Shown here: positions 1 to 12,753 of the stretch, piece after piece
Layout: every line of letters begins with the position of its first letter
How positions within the stretch are numbered: the stretch's first letter is position 1
Position numbers and translations under genes: made by a program
NCBI GenBank assembly: GCA_023333565.1
Contig: JAJKFH010000770.1
Coordinates: 868,001-932,000, forward strand
From: Puffinus mauretanicus
Taxonomy: Eukaryota > Chordata > Aves > Procellariiformes > Procellariidae
Length of the DNA: 64,000 bases
Direction: 5' to 3'
The notes under the pieces: model-generated
The model's database searches: none
What the model saw: only the letters and a program-made list of their open reading frames with translations
Told to the model about the DNA's origin: nothing

Positions 1-3000
1 TAAGAGGATGAGAAAAAGAAAGCCACAGTTACTTTCTTTACTACCTTATTGTGAGACTGACAAATCCTTTTAGAATGAGTGGCTGGGATTGATCAAGATG
101 TGAAATCACTATTACTCTTCAGGATGGCTCCTCTCCAGACCTTGCTGAGATTTGTTAGAGAATTATTCATATATATAATTATTAATATATTTAAAGGCCA
201 AATCTTCCTTATCATACTCATGTGAATGCTCCAGTTTATTTGGTTCTTCATTCTATCACTGTAACCTCTTTGTGAAAGTGCAGAAAATACTGTAACCTTT
301 TGAGTTTCAGACAAATGTCTGAAATGGTAGTTGTCAGGGTTATTTTAAAAAGCCTGTTTCTCGTAGTATCTGAAACAGCTCAGAAGTGCAAAGAGTATGA
401 ACGTACAGACAAGTTAGCTTCCTCTCGATCTTTTTGCAGATAATTGTCACATTTTATTTTGGTTTAGCAAAAAAGTGCCCAAAAGACTTTATTGTGAAAC
501 TCTAATGCATGAAAACACCCATAAATTATCTGTCTAACAGTTACAATGCAACTTCAAAGTTGTGACAACTTGGAAAAACCAGCCTGACAAGCATGCTCAC
601 TTTCACTGTTTTTCTAAAACTTCTTGAGCATATAAGGAGAATTTAAAGTGAAGAAGGCAACTGAAGCACAAACACTTTCTGTTCTCAGCACACAAATTCC
701 TTCTGTCTCCCTGACTGGGGTCCCCGTTTTTGTCTCTGACTAGTGTATCAGATAAAACAGTGTTATCCCCCGGTATAAATCAGCAAACACTGTCAGTTTC
801 ATCCTGTCACTAACAGGCAGGCAGCAGGGAGTTTGTAAGCTTTTCCAAGTGGACATCCTAGAGGGTACACAGTCTCTAGTGAACTACTGCTCTGCCTATA
901 GCTAAAGGGTTTCTGCCTTGGGCCAGTCATGCTTTGATTTACCAGAATTTTATATTAGTAAAGAAAGAAAGGAATTCTTATGTAGAGTAGAATTATCATA
1001 GTAAAAAAACCCAGGAAAGTGTTAAGTAAGCCTTAATGCTCAGAACAAAGACAGTAAAGAATTTTCATATAGGTGTAACTGCTGTACGATGCAAATAAAA
1101 CTAAGTTCTCATATACCTGGATAAAAAGAATGAGAAGAATTCTTAGGTTTCTCTAAGATTAAGCTGTTCTTACTAAAGATGTTTTTCAAGCTTTAAGCTT
1201 AAACATAAATGCTTTATGAACACCTTCCAGATGTGCATGCAGTTTAACCTGCATTAGTAAATGCAATTTTCAGTTTCACTAGACCACGCGTTTCTTGCAA
1301 ATGCTATTTTTAAGCAATGAGCACTCCGTATTTCAAAGACATCTGATCTGTTGCTCCTCTAGAGAGCGAAAATCACTGTACAGCAAAAACACATTGGCTA
1401 ATTTTGAAGATACCAAACTTCCACAACTGGCGCAACAGCCACATTACTCGCTTTGTGAAAACTGACTGTTGTGGGGTCACTCACCTTAGAGCAGTATCAC
1501 TGCACACCGGGGGTAGAGGGAATCCGGAGGGTTGTCCAAGCTGTTTTGTAGTCTGTAGCACCCCAGTCCGTGGACACTTTCCCAAGCCAGAAGAGCCATT
1601 CACATTCCCTCTGCCTTTCCAGCCTCATTCACTGCTCTGAGGGCTCAGCTAGCTGCACTGACTCACAGAAATTAAGCTCCCTCTGGGTCCTAGTGCTGTA
1701 AACGTGTGGGAGCTGCACGGACTCGTAGGAATTCAGCCTTTGGCTTGGTGCCTAGTCCATGCAGTGATGCACAGATGTGCAGTGAAAGTTTCAAAGCGTG
1801 CACTGGTTGTATGACTATGCATACATAATGCCGAAAAAACCCTCCAACTTCCTGGTTCCACTGTCAAGAACTGAAACCCTCTTTAAGGGACGTTTTGTCT
1901 TCAGCCTTTCTACTTTGCATCTTAATCCTTGCACTCAATTTAAAGATGAGAGCTCACAGAAAGAAACTCCGAGCTCCCTGATGAATGGGTCCTTTTGAAA
2001 ATAATCTCTAAAGCCCTTTACTGATGTCATGAGTCTATAAACAAACCTATAGGAACACTAATAGTTAACTGGTAAAGCAGTGGACTGGGTTCCCTGCAAA
2101 AATTGTGCAGTCCCCATTATCTCCTGTCTTTAACAGGGGTCGGCCAAACACTGATCTAGAGTAGCAAAGAAATATTTGCCCCTGACCCTTGGGGCAGCGG
2201 GAAAGATTATATAGAACCCTTCCAGCCATAATATTCTGTGTTTAACATGCTTACCTTAAGCAACAGAGATATGGAAATGTTTTCCATTACGTTTGTGGAG
2301 GAGGATTAAGTACTTTACAAGGAAACAACAGTGTGTTTTAAGCACTGATAAATATAGGAAAGAAACACAAAAGTGAAAAATTTCATAAGATACCAAAAAA
2401 AAGCAAGTTGGCTAAAAACTCTACTCTAAAAAAAGTTGGTTAACTATGTAGAGTACTATGAAGCAGCCCCTTAGAATTTTATAGTTCTCATTCTGGCATA
2501 GTGTAACCTTTGTGATTACACAGACACGAAGAAAAAATTTAAATCATCCTCCATTGAAAAGCAGACCATTGCATTTTATCTATGTGGAAATAATTGAACA
2601 TTTTTTGATTCCATCCAGAAGAGGGCAGCCATCTGGAGAGACTTGTCCTTAAAATTCTTTGGAGAAGGGAAAGATGTGTGGAAAGTATTACGTAAAGGCA
2701 TAGAGCAAGAAGGCAAAGTAACTTTGAGATAATAATGTTTCTTATTTGCCACATGGATATGCTGCTTTCTGAACCTGAAGCAAGCGTGTCTTCATATTTT
2801 ATTAAAACTGGTAGACAAACCTTAAATTTCTTTCCTACAGTGTCAAAGATAACAGTGGCTTCAGTGCTAGACTGTTTCTTGGAGGTGGTGTGCATTTAAA
2901 CTTGCCTGAAATATTCTTAAGGAAATTGCAGTACAAAATGCTTGATGCAAATGCTAAAATTACCTTCCCAATTTGCCAGGATTATGCAGATTGCTTTGTT

Positions 3001-6000
3001 TTTCTAAAAGAAAAATGCTTTCCACACATGATAGCCGTCACAGGCCAAAGTGTGATGTCTTCATTTACACAGCCAGCCGTCAGAGTTTCTGAAAGTTTTG
3101 CCTGTAAAACTTGACCTCGGGATTTGGCCTTCGTTTCATATTTCATTGCAGAAATGCCAGGCTATTCTTGTGTTGAGCATTTGTCTCGCTTCATTAGAAT
3201 ATCCTCAGATCAGGACTTTGTACTGGAAAATTTGAAAGAGCATTATAGCCCATTGTGACTGTAGCAAACAGCATCAGAACAGAGATATAAAAAAATATGC
3301 CTTTTTTTTTCTTTACTTAAAAGTTAGTGCACACTTGTGTTTAGCATCTCTACAATTGATTTCTTGGCAAGATCTGCCTGTTTTTTCTTAAAACTGTGGT
3401 CACAAAAGCTCATTTGGACACAGTAATCAATAATATAATGTGTTTGTACTTAGTCTGTATCACAAGCACTTACTTCTGTCTTGAAGAAATCGTCTTGTAC
3501 CTTGTTTTTGTACCTCTTGAGTTTACACCAGCAGGCTGATGTAAGCAAACAAGACAGCCAGCTATGACAATCCCTGGGAAAAAGCACTAGCTTGTATTCT
3601 GCTTTCCTACATTCCCATGTAACCCAAACAAACACGGTTTCTAGTTTTTGGAGTAGGTGTGGCCCTACAGGCGCACTAGCAATGCACAGAAGAATGCCTA
3701 ATCCCAGGTGGACTACTATACTCCGAGCTGAGCGGCTGAAAGCATTGCACAGAGGTCATATATCTTTCTCTTTTACCAGTGGTCTGAACCACAGATTGAA
3801 GGAGAAAAGTCTTATTACATGCATGGTTGCTTAACTTTTATCCTTCATGAGCTGAGGATTTTCTTGCTTTGGCAGGTCACTGCATACAAGGTGAGGGACT
3901 GGGAATGTTAGGCTGAGTAAGGAAAAGATGTGCTCTGCAATCAGAGAAGCAGCTGCATAAAGAGAAGTTCTGTGAGCACAGAACTAATGAATCCTGGTTC
4001 TCTACAGATTTGCATCCAGTTATTTCTCTGACTCTACTACAATAATTTCAAGTCTCCCATGATCTCTTGTGTGAGCTTGCTTAAACAGTATCTCCAGTTC
4101 CCCCTAAGAGTAAATTGATCCAGTGTGTGCCTAAGTACTGCCATGTAGTGCATTAACACATTCCATTTCTGGAAAACAAAAGTGCTCAGGCTGAAATGAA
4201 GAGCAGCACTATTGAGAGTGATGACTACAGGTAAAATGTTTTATGCCCTCCTAACTGTAGGGCTGTCTGTTCTGACTGCTAGGCTGAGTTCGGTGTTGCC
4301 CTAAGCCCCACAACAGCAACTGTGGATCGTCACAGCCTCTTCCTTCTACATGAGCATTTCTGTCCAGGAAAGCTGGAGGGTAGAGGAGGCACAATGTATG
4401 AAAAAAGTGGCTTATGCTTATGTGGTATGTTTAGGATTGTAAGAGGGCTTGAGGACTGTAGGTGGATTCCTCCTGGAGTCAGTGTCTTTTATGCTGCTGA
4501 AGGTCTCAGGGAAGGTGTTTGAGAAGAAATGTCTGGGCTTTTCTGTTTGGAAACAACACTCTTCGAGGAAAAAAGCTGCCCAAAATGATGAAAGTCCTCA
4601 TTTATTTCTGAAATCTTTGCGGGTTTGGAAGTAGCACAGGTGAGTACAGCTGCTGTTCCTAAAATCTTGGCACTTCAGAGAGGTGTCGGTGAGAAAGGGG
4701 CCCACACAGTATCAAACAGTTTCAGAGATCCTGTAAAAGTATAGGGGGATGGGATGAGGTTAACAAGTTTTATTTTCTTCAGAGAAACTTATTTACATGT
4801 GTGTGTGCGAACAGTTACATTCAATACTTCCTTGTAATACTAAGCCTCTACATGAAAAAAGATGTCTCAAAAATAACCCACTTCCCCTAGCTGTCCTGGA
4901 GGTGCTTTGATGTGAATGCAGGAAAAGTTTTAAGGATCTCAAATGAGGCATTCAAAGTGTAAGATAGTGTCTGTTTTACCTAAAAGAATATTTATCATTT
5001 CTAGTTTTAAAAATTTGCAGAAAACAGAACATAGCTATCTTGCGTAAACTTGGCTGAGAGCTCTCTTCCTAAGGCTAAATTGAATGTAAAAAGGTATTTA
5101 AACTTTTCCCTTAATACTCAGCTGGAGGAAGCTTACCCATTTTTGGCTAAGTAGAAGGTTGGTAGGAGTGATCACAATGCAAATTCTCTTCTTGTGCTAG
5201 TTACAAAAAATGAAAAAGTTGATACAGGAATTAAGTGGTCTATTTTGTCTTTGTTAGTTTGTGTAGCATTACTTTATAGTAGTATGTGTATGGTAGAAGT
5301 TACTAGAAAAAAGCAGAAGCTCACTTATGGGTCATGAATAAATAGGTCAGACAAACAAGTTCATTACTGATTTACTGTAGGACTCAGTCTCTTGTAAATA
5401 TTTTCTTAACTGTTTCTGCCACATGGCTTCACAGTTGAGTCAATAGCACATACAGAATGTAGCTTGCGTGCATCGGAAGATCGAACTGTACATGGTGCAT
5501 TTCCAATACACTGCAATTCAAACTAAGCGGTGATTAGAAACGTTCATTTATGGTGAATTGTGGAAGTGATTTGCACTAATCTTTTCTTTCTCTTTTGGTT
5601 AGTTATGTAGCGCACAGTAGAAAGAAACCATTTTACTATAAATGAAAACACCTCAAAAGTCTGAGCTTACTAAAAGCAAAATTGTCTGTTGATTGTTCAA
5701 GTGCCGTTACAGAGAGAGAATGTAATTCTAATAGCAGTGACATATAGACAGAGCAGAGCTATGAGAAAAACTTTACATTACTCTTCAGGCTCAGCAGAGA
5801 TTTTGCCTGATAGTTGTTTGGAAAGATAGAGTAACTACAAATATTTCTGGAATACACAAGGCCTGCACTTCTGTTGGAATACCTTTTTTATTAATGCTCA
5901 GCTCTTGGTTGGCAGTGAGGGTATATGCTATTTATGAGAGCATATATGCTATTTAAAGTATTAAAGGAACTATGAATTTTGAAAATCAGCGCTCAGGTGT

Positions 6001-8189
6001 TTATTGCATGCTCTTCTGTGAGAGGATAAAAAGTTTTAAGATACTCCACCTAGTAGCTGCAAAGTTTTTTCCCAGGACGTAGCTTTTTGCATTTGGTTGA
6101 AGCAGCCCTGGGTTGAAGTCTGAATTCTCCTTGGAAACCATAAAGAGTTTATCAGTCAGAGTTCACGAGTTGTGGACTTTTGTATGAGATCTCCCTCCAT
6201 GGGCAAAAGCTCCTTTGGTGCAGTTCTGTGAGGAGCACACATGGTCTGGTGTACCTTTCATATTCATCTCCATGACAGGAGCATTTCAAGAGCTGGTAAA
6301 ATGCATGCTTCCCCTGTTTTGGGGTTGGGGTTTTTTTGATTGGTTATATGCTACTAACACTGTGGTAGCATTTATCTTTCTAAGACCCACAGAGTCTGAC
6401 AGTGGTCTGCTTTTTTGGGGGGTGTTAGCACTGTTTAAAGCCTCACTTACCCAATGTTGGCATGAAATGAGACCATTCTTCAGGAACTCTGGACATGCCA
6501 CCTGTTGCCAGATAGCGAGGCTATCATTTGCAGATTCCCTGAGAAACCATGGCTTCCAGCATTGCTCCTCTGCTTGCTGCAAAGGATTTGGGACCAGAGA
6601 GGAGTATTGACTCTGGCACAGAATGACTCCTCTCTGCTCTGATCTATGAAACGGGCCTCATGTTTTCTCTTCTTGCTCTCTACCGCTCTTCTACCATGCT
6701 CTAGTAGAAACTATGTCTCCTTGTCAAAGTCTGGCTTTATCACATGTGCATAATGCGCACTGAGATAATGAGAATAATTTGCCAGTATGTCCATACTTTG
6801 CTCATGACCTTTGGGAGTTGGCAGCCACTTAAGAGATTTTATATCCACAGGGGATGAGTATTATAATCTGATCCTTTTTGCCATGTTAGTGGGCAAATGA
6901 CATATGATCGTATCAGAATTTTTCCTTCTTTCAGGCTTGCAGGACTGAATCTTAGTATACAGCAGCAGGTTTCACTAGAGACACAGGCACATTGAATACG
7001 ATGTGTATCAGAGTCTGACTTAGAGGCAATCCCCACAAGGCAGCATGTTGTACTTGTTCTTAAGGGAGGCTTCAGTGGCCCTGAAGAGCAAGCGGCTTCG
7101 GAACATCACAGGAACTATGAACACTGTGCCAAAGATTCTCCCACAGAAGTATCTTCTTTTTTCAGTGTGCCCTAAAACATTTCAGGGTGCCCTTTGACTT
7201 TTGTCATAAAGCAGACCACAAGAGGAGAACTTGGTGCTAACAGGGAAGGTTGCCTCGTTGCTTAAAACTTGTGGAGGAGGTGGGACAAACACTTTGGCAT
7301 TTAAGTTGCTGGTATATAATTTTTTTTTAAGTGTAAAATTAGGCTTTTCATTAAATATCTTTTCCTGCTCTTTGGTCTGAACACAGTCATAAGAGGTCCA
7401 GCTTGCTTGGCCTACCTCCTTTTCTATAAACACGCTGCTTAAAACTTCTTTCTCAGGGGCACCAGTTTTGCTGAAAGTTTTTAAGAGAATATTTGTGCTG
7501 CAACAGAGGAGACTGAAGTACTAACTAGAAAAATTTTGCCAAGCTATGGAGTTGAGGTAAAAAAAATAATTTGGTAAAGTTAGCAATTACTCTGTGATAA
7601 CAGGTATTACATGGCTGCTTTGAAGTTCATCTAGGATTTGTCTAAGCTCTGGTAGCAGGACAGGCTTTACAATATCAGCAAATTTCTTCAAACACTTACG
7701 CCCTGTAAAAGTTTTCAAGCTACTTGTGCTTTACCATAAATCAATTACCGTGCTAGAGGCCATACTTTGGGGAGGACCACAGATTGCCTCCCAGACATTC
7801 AAGATTTAATTCCTTAAGTTGAATTCAGTCTTTGAAAAAGAATACCATCTGCAGATTCTCCCTGACCAGTGCTTCTCTGTGTTTCTAAGGAGGAGCACAC
7901 TTAGGAGTTACTGTAAAACATGGTTCTCTGTTCCTAGCACTGTTGCATGGCAGTACTTAAAAACAGTACTGTTATTCATTCTTTATATATCAAAGCCTGA
8001 AAGCATTAGCTTTGTTAGTCTGTATTCTGTGGTAAATGTACTGGTTTTGGTGTTTGGTTTTTTTTTTTTTCCATTAAAGCTTTAGGAACAGAAAAGAGTG
8101 TGTAATGACTACAGCAGAATTAGATTAATAAAAAATGCACTTTATCCCCAGAAGCGGCAGCAGGAGATAAGATTTACTCACAGTCATTG
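1..8189. other. AT-rich non-coding DNA, nothing recognised
   Basis: This stretch has ordinary AT-rich composition with short homopolymer runs. Open frames are all short, and none has recognisable protein family features, a convincing exon structure or codon bias. The longest, a 131-codon frame on the plus strand near 6215-6610, has no domain I recognise and is interleaved with an open frame on the other strand. A T14-type run sits at about 8059-8073. The stretch may contain regulatory or intronic sequence, but nothing in it allows a specific call. Confidence 0.6.
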
Positions 8190-8650
8190 AAGTAGGGACA
8201 TTGAAGGCACACCCCTACCCCAATTCCGTTTATATCTGGGTGAACCTGTTGCCTGTGAACTTGTCTGGTTCTTTTTTCAGCCTACAGGCACTATTTGCTT
8301 CCACAACCTTTTGTGGCAACAACATCCAGAAGTTCTTTACCGTCTCTTTAAAGTACTTTCCTGTACATGTTCTGAACTGATCTCATGTAAGTTTCAATGA
8401 GTGTCCACAAGTTTCAGTAATGTCAGGTTTCTTGAACAGCAGTTCCATATTCACCTCATCCACCAACTTCATCATTTTATAAACCTTCATCATGTCCTGC
8501 CCCCCCTTCTTCCTCCGAAGTCCAACGAGCCGCAGTCTTTCTATTCTCTCCTCATAAGGCAGCTGTTTCATCATCTTAATGTCTTTACGTGCCCTTCTGT
8601 GAACCTGTTCTAAGTCCACTATGCCCTTCCTGAGACTAGAACTGCACATA
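8190..8650 (-). mobile_element. Ancient CR1/L3-like LINE remnant, 3' part of ORF2
   Basis: Read on the minus strand, the frame at 8383-8649 keeps the typical CR1 thumb-region pattern: a LEQVHRRARKDI-like block, then LPYEERIERLRLVGLRRKKGG, a 'Y-K-M' stretch and a GHSLKL-like block. Modern CR1 reads LERVQRRA...LSYEERLRELGLFSLEKRR there. Past that frame, the DNA down to about 8190 still resembles the CR1/L3 ORF2 end ('...KKEPDKFTGN'-like), but it is broken by stops. The copy is heavily diverged and 5'-truncated, and I see no intact 3' repeat tail. It is much older than the CR1 copies at 17.7 and 19.6 kb. Family placement is by memory of conserved motifs; the exact ends are uncertain. Confidence 0.7.
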
Positions 8651-11600
8651 GACTCAGCATGTGGATGCAGAGGGGTGCCTCAAGGTTTGTGTAGGTGATT
8701 TCTGAGGCATACATATTTTCTGAGATGTCTGACCTTTGCAAGCAGTGGTGACATCCGATAAAACCATTTTTATGTCCACAGTAGTCAAGCCATCTGTTGC
8801 ACTAAATGTTCATAAAAAAACCAAGGAACCCCTTTGCCCATGTGAAGAAATAATTTTGATATTCTGCAAGAGTGTATTTCAGCTCATTAGTGTTGCGTTA
8901 TGCAAGTCCTTAGAAGCTAATCACTACAGCTGCTGTACTGTCATTTATTCTTGTTACAGGACAATTTTATTTTCAATATGTTATTTTAATTAAAAAGGAA
9001 AACGTGCTTGAAGAGACTGCCACTTTTTGGGAACACATAGGCTTGCATAGCCTGGTCGAGAAAAACCGTCCAAACCTAGAGACCAGAGTCACAAGAGTAA
9101 AGCGTAAAATGTCTCTTTTCTGCAGTGGCTTTTATTCACTGAAAAGAGCAGTGCTATTACTTTGTCAGGCTGATTCCTAGTTTTTCTGTTGGTTCAAATT
9201 CTGCAGATACTGACAAGGCCTTTCTACTTACACAGTAGTAAGACCAGATCTTGACTGCAGTTTTCCTTCAGGCATGTGAATTATGTCTCAGACTGGTCAC
9301 CAATCCACCCTACTGAACACCACTCCACGTTGCTAAGAGAAGCTAGTTCTGTCTCTTTTGGACGAAGCCCATTTTTCTAAGGCAGTTGTCACTAATAATT
9401 TTTTAAACTGCCTTTCTCTTACTAGATATCAGAATATGAATATTATCTTAAAGCATGAGAGTTATCCCCTGCATTTATAAGTATTCTCTCACTATGTGCA
9501 TGTGTAGACAACAAAGGAAAAATGTCAGTGTCTAGTTACGACTGACCCTAGCTTCTGCACCCAGCTGTAGTCCTTTCACTACTATCCGGGGGAGGTACAA
9601 AGGATGTAGTAGGAAGTCCTGCTATGAAATTAGGAACATAGGTTTAACAGCAAACTCGGAGCGAGATGCATTTGCCTATTGAGGGTGGGACATTTCAAAA
9701 TAGCTTAAAGAATTTGCTCAGTTGGAGGGATCCTGCCCTGACACTGGAAGACTCAAAGGATGGACTTGCTCTTCACCATCTCTGTGTCCAGTATCTTCTT
9801 GTCTTTAGTGATAAAGAGGCTTTGGGGGAGGGATGAAAAGAAGAGCAAATGATTGCATTTAAAGCAGTCCTCTAAAAGTATTTCATATCATACTTGTCTT
9901 CCAGGACCTGAGCAGCTCTGTATTGTGTAACAACAATGGAACTGGTGAAAGTGTAAAAAGCTGGAGCTCCCTGCCAATGTTACAACTTAACTTTACTACT
10001 AAAAAAGGCAGTAAACTGGGAGGGTATATCAAAGAGTGAATTGCTCTGCACTTGCCCTTGTTTCTTGCACTCGTTTTCTACACATCTCGCTGTTGGAGAC
10101 AGAACTCCAGGCCAGAACTACCTTTGAACTGAGCCGGTGTGGGAGTGCTTATGTATGTTAAGTTGTTCTGCAGTAAAAGGCACGGTTCTGTGTGTGAGAA
10201 GTATTCTAAGTTGAAAACTGAATGAAAGCACAGCTTTTCAGTTTTGCTGTGAGGAAAACTAGGCATGGAGTCAACCCCTGGGAGGACTGTAACACTCAAG
10301 CACGGGTTTTTCTTTCAATAATACAGACATTGTCTTGCCTTCACCATGATTTTCACCTCTGTATTGCTGGGTAAATTTTCTCAGAGTCTGCAAAATTAAA
10401 ATCCCTCAGCCTTTATCAGCAGTGAAGTGAAGCTCTCAACTGACTCACTTTTATGTGTCCTGGACTTTCTTGCCTTGTGCGCTAATGTGGGACCACAAGT
10501 ATCAATGGGGAGGTGGGGGAGACTGGGGAATACAAAGCTTTAAGGAGAAATAGTGAAACAGCTGTGGTAGAGATGTGGGACGCTGCAGAGATGAGGTGAA
10601 GTAGTGGTGAGAGACTAGGTGAGATGGGGAGAGAGGCACTCAGGAGAAGTAGAAGGCCGCTAGGAACCATGAGTCTGTGTTGGCACAGGGAGAAATTAAA
10701 AATATGCATGTGCTGAATTGTATTTTTGTATGCTGCACAAATCTACATAAATAATAGTATTTTCAGTGGGCTAGCAGGAAGAGGGAGAATCTTGGGGGAA
10801 AAAACCTTTTTTTTTGGCCAAATCAGGGTAGTGGATCAAACCTTGAAAACGGGAACGGCTACACTTTTCAATGACGCTTTCACACACACCCCCTCCCAGG
10901 GGTACCATGAAGAGGCTCTGTTATTGTCAGTAGACTTGCAATACTATAAAGTGAAAGTACATCTGTGAAAGTCAACCATATGAATCAAAATGCAGGTTTA
11001 AGACATGCAGCTGTAGCATTAGTTGAAAATGCTCTCTGCATGCACAGGAGGAATCCAAACCAATTTGGGTTTGAAGAAAGCAGGGTTTACTCCAGGACAC
11101 AATGTGCAGCGTTTGCAAATCATTGGACAGCTCAGTCTAGTACAGATCATGCCTTTTTATGGGGACATTCCAGCTCCAAAGAAAGCAAATTCTTCTGAAA
11201 CACATTGTCTTAGTTAAACTTTTAATATGTTTTGATATTGCTAGCAGCAGCTTTATATAATGCGGTCATGTAGTGCTCAGCAAACAAAAACTTACTCTGC
11301 GTGCTATTGAAGAATTGGAGACTACGGATGAAGTGGATGCATTACCACTACAAGATTTTCACAGTATTTTACACCTGGAATCAATGGGTTAATTACCTTG
11401 CCAGCACTGCCTCCGGTCTGGTGAAGTACAGAGTGTTTCAATGAGAATGTTGTTCTGGAAGCAGTGGGAGAAGGCATGTGTTTTGGCTAGCTCATCTTGA
11501 GCCCAGGCTATGAAACTCATGTTGTCCCTCTTTGGATGGCAGGAAGAACCCCACTTAGGGCAGATGATCCCCAAACGAGAGATGATTACTGGTTCTAACC

Positions 11601-12664
11601 TCGATATTGATCTTATTCCTCCTTTCCTTAATGCAATGCACATGTCATATCCTCTTTCCAAACATGAACAAGATAAGACTAGAGCAGTCATTGCCGTAAA
11701 AAGGGGTTTTGATTGTCCATTCCATGATTGCTGTTTAGAAAAATGTGCAGATAATCAGTATTGCTGAAGGCTCTTGCCTCCTTTTGTCTTTGTTCTTGTA
11801 ATCTGAAGGACCATGCAGTGTAGTCAGTGACTAGACATGGACATGTGGCTGCCTTGTGGGTAGCATCATGCCTGGCTTCTGTATGACTATCCAAGTTCTG
11901 TAGTGTTAAAGGCTTGGCGCTGCATGAGTTCCTGCCATTCTGCTATGTGTCTTGGCACCATTCTCTTTGCTATGCTGTGATTCTTTTGAAACGCTGAACC
12001 GCATTATGTCTTAAAACTATTCTTCATTATGCAAGAAAGGGAGAGTTGGTATTTTGGGTTTTCCTCTTCTTACTGTTCTCCCCAGGACATTGCAAATACA
12101 ATTTTACGTTGCATTTGTCATTCCATAAGCCTTTCGAAAATTTTTGTCATGCCAAACGCAAGCCATCAGATGGGTGAAGTAATTCTGCTTGGAAATTAAC
12201 TTAGGAATTGTAAGTGTTACTATATTAAGAACAGAACTCAAACTTATAAATCTCATGTAATACATATGCTTGATGTTTTCCTATAAAGAACAGCTACGAA
12301 GTTCTGGAGGTCCAGGGTAACTTACAGGTTATTCAAAGAATGCCTCCCTTATTTTTCAGCTCTAATCTTGATTTTATGCATGCAGCTCTTTAGTGGGCCC
12401 TAAGTCATTGTACAACCTTGTGGTCAGTGTGAAAAGTTGTGTGCATGCCTTTTTTTTTTTATCATGTATTTTCTTTTTACATACGGCCTATCAGTTCTTT
12501 AGCCACTTGAACTTTTGAAAAAGTATACACCACTGTTCACACACTGTCTTTTTGGAATGAAATCATGCTTTTGTGACAGCTCTGCTAAAGAGGAAAGGGC
12601 ATTAGTTACCTGCAGTTTGCATGGTATGGTGGAGAATAGGGAGATATTGAATTGCAGCTTATTA
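8651..12664. other. AT-rich non-coding DNA, nothing recognised
   Basis: No repeat family or exon is recognised here. A purine-rich stretch lies at about 10500-10700. At 11290-11392 a short open frame (EELETTDEVDALPLQDFHS) has a coding-like look, and both strands are open around 11389-11767. Neither has flanking splice sites or a known family match. Confidence 0.5.
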
Positions 12665-12753
12665 TCCATAGTCTTGGTTGTTAGTAAATCGTCAGACAAA
12701 TCATCATCCATAGTCTTGGTTGTTAGTAAATCGTCAAACAAATCATCATCCAT
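12665..12753. repeat. 42-bp tandem duplication (about 2.1 copies)
   Basis: Two adjacent 42-bp units start at 12665 and 12707, each beginning TCCATAGTCTTGGTTGTTAG. They differ at one base that I can see (GTCAGACAAA versus GTCAAACAAA). A third, 5-bp partial start follows at 12749. This makes an overlapping pair of open frames with a DDLLTTKTM-type repeat on the minus strand, which reflects the duplication rather than a gene. The near identity suggests a recent duplication. Confidence 0.92.

Noticed and set aside
11290..11392. Short open segment with acidic, coding-like residues (AIEELETTDEVDALPLQ)
   Set aside because: It is only about 34 codons, without clear flanking splice sites or homology that I recognise. 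The neighbouring frames do not continue it.
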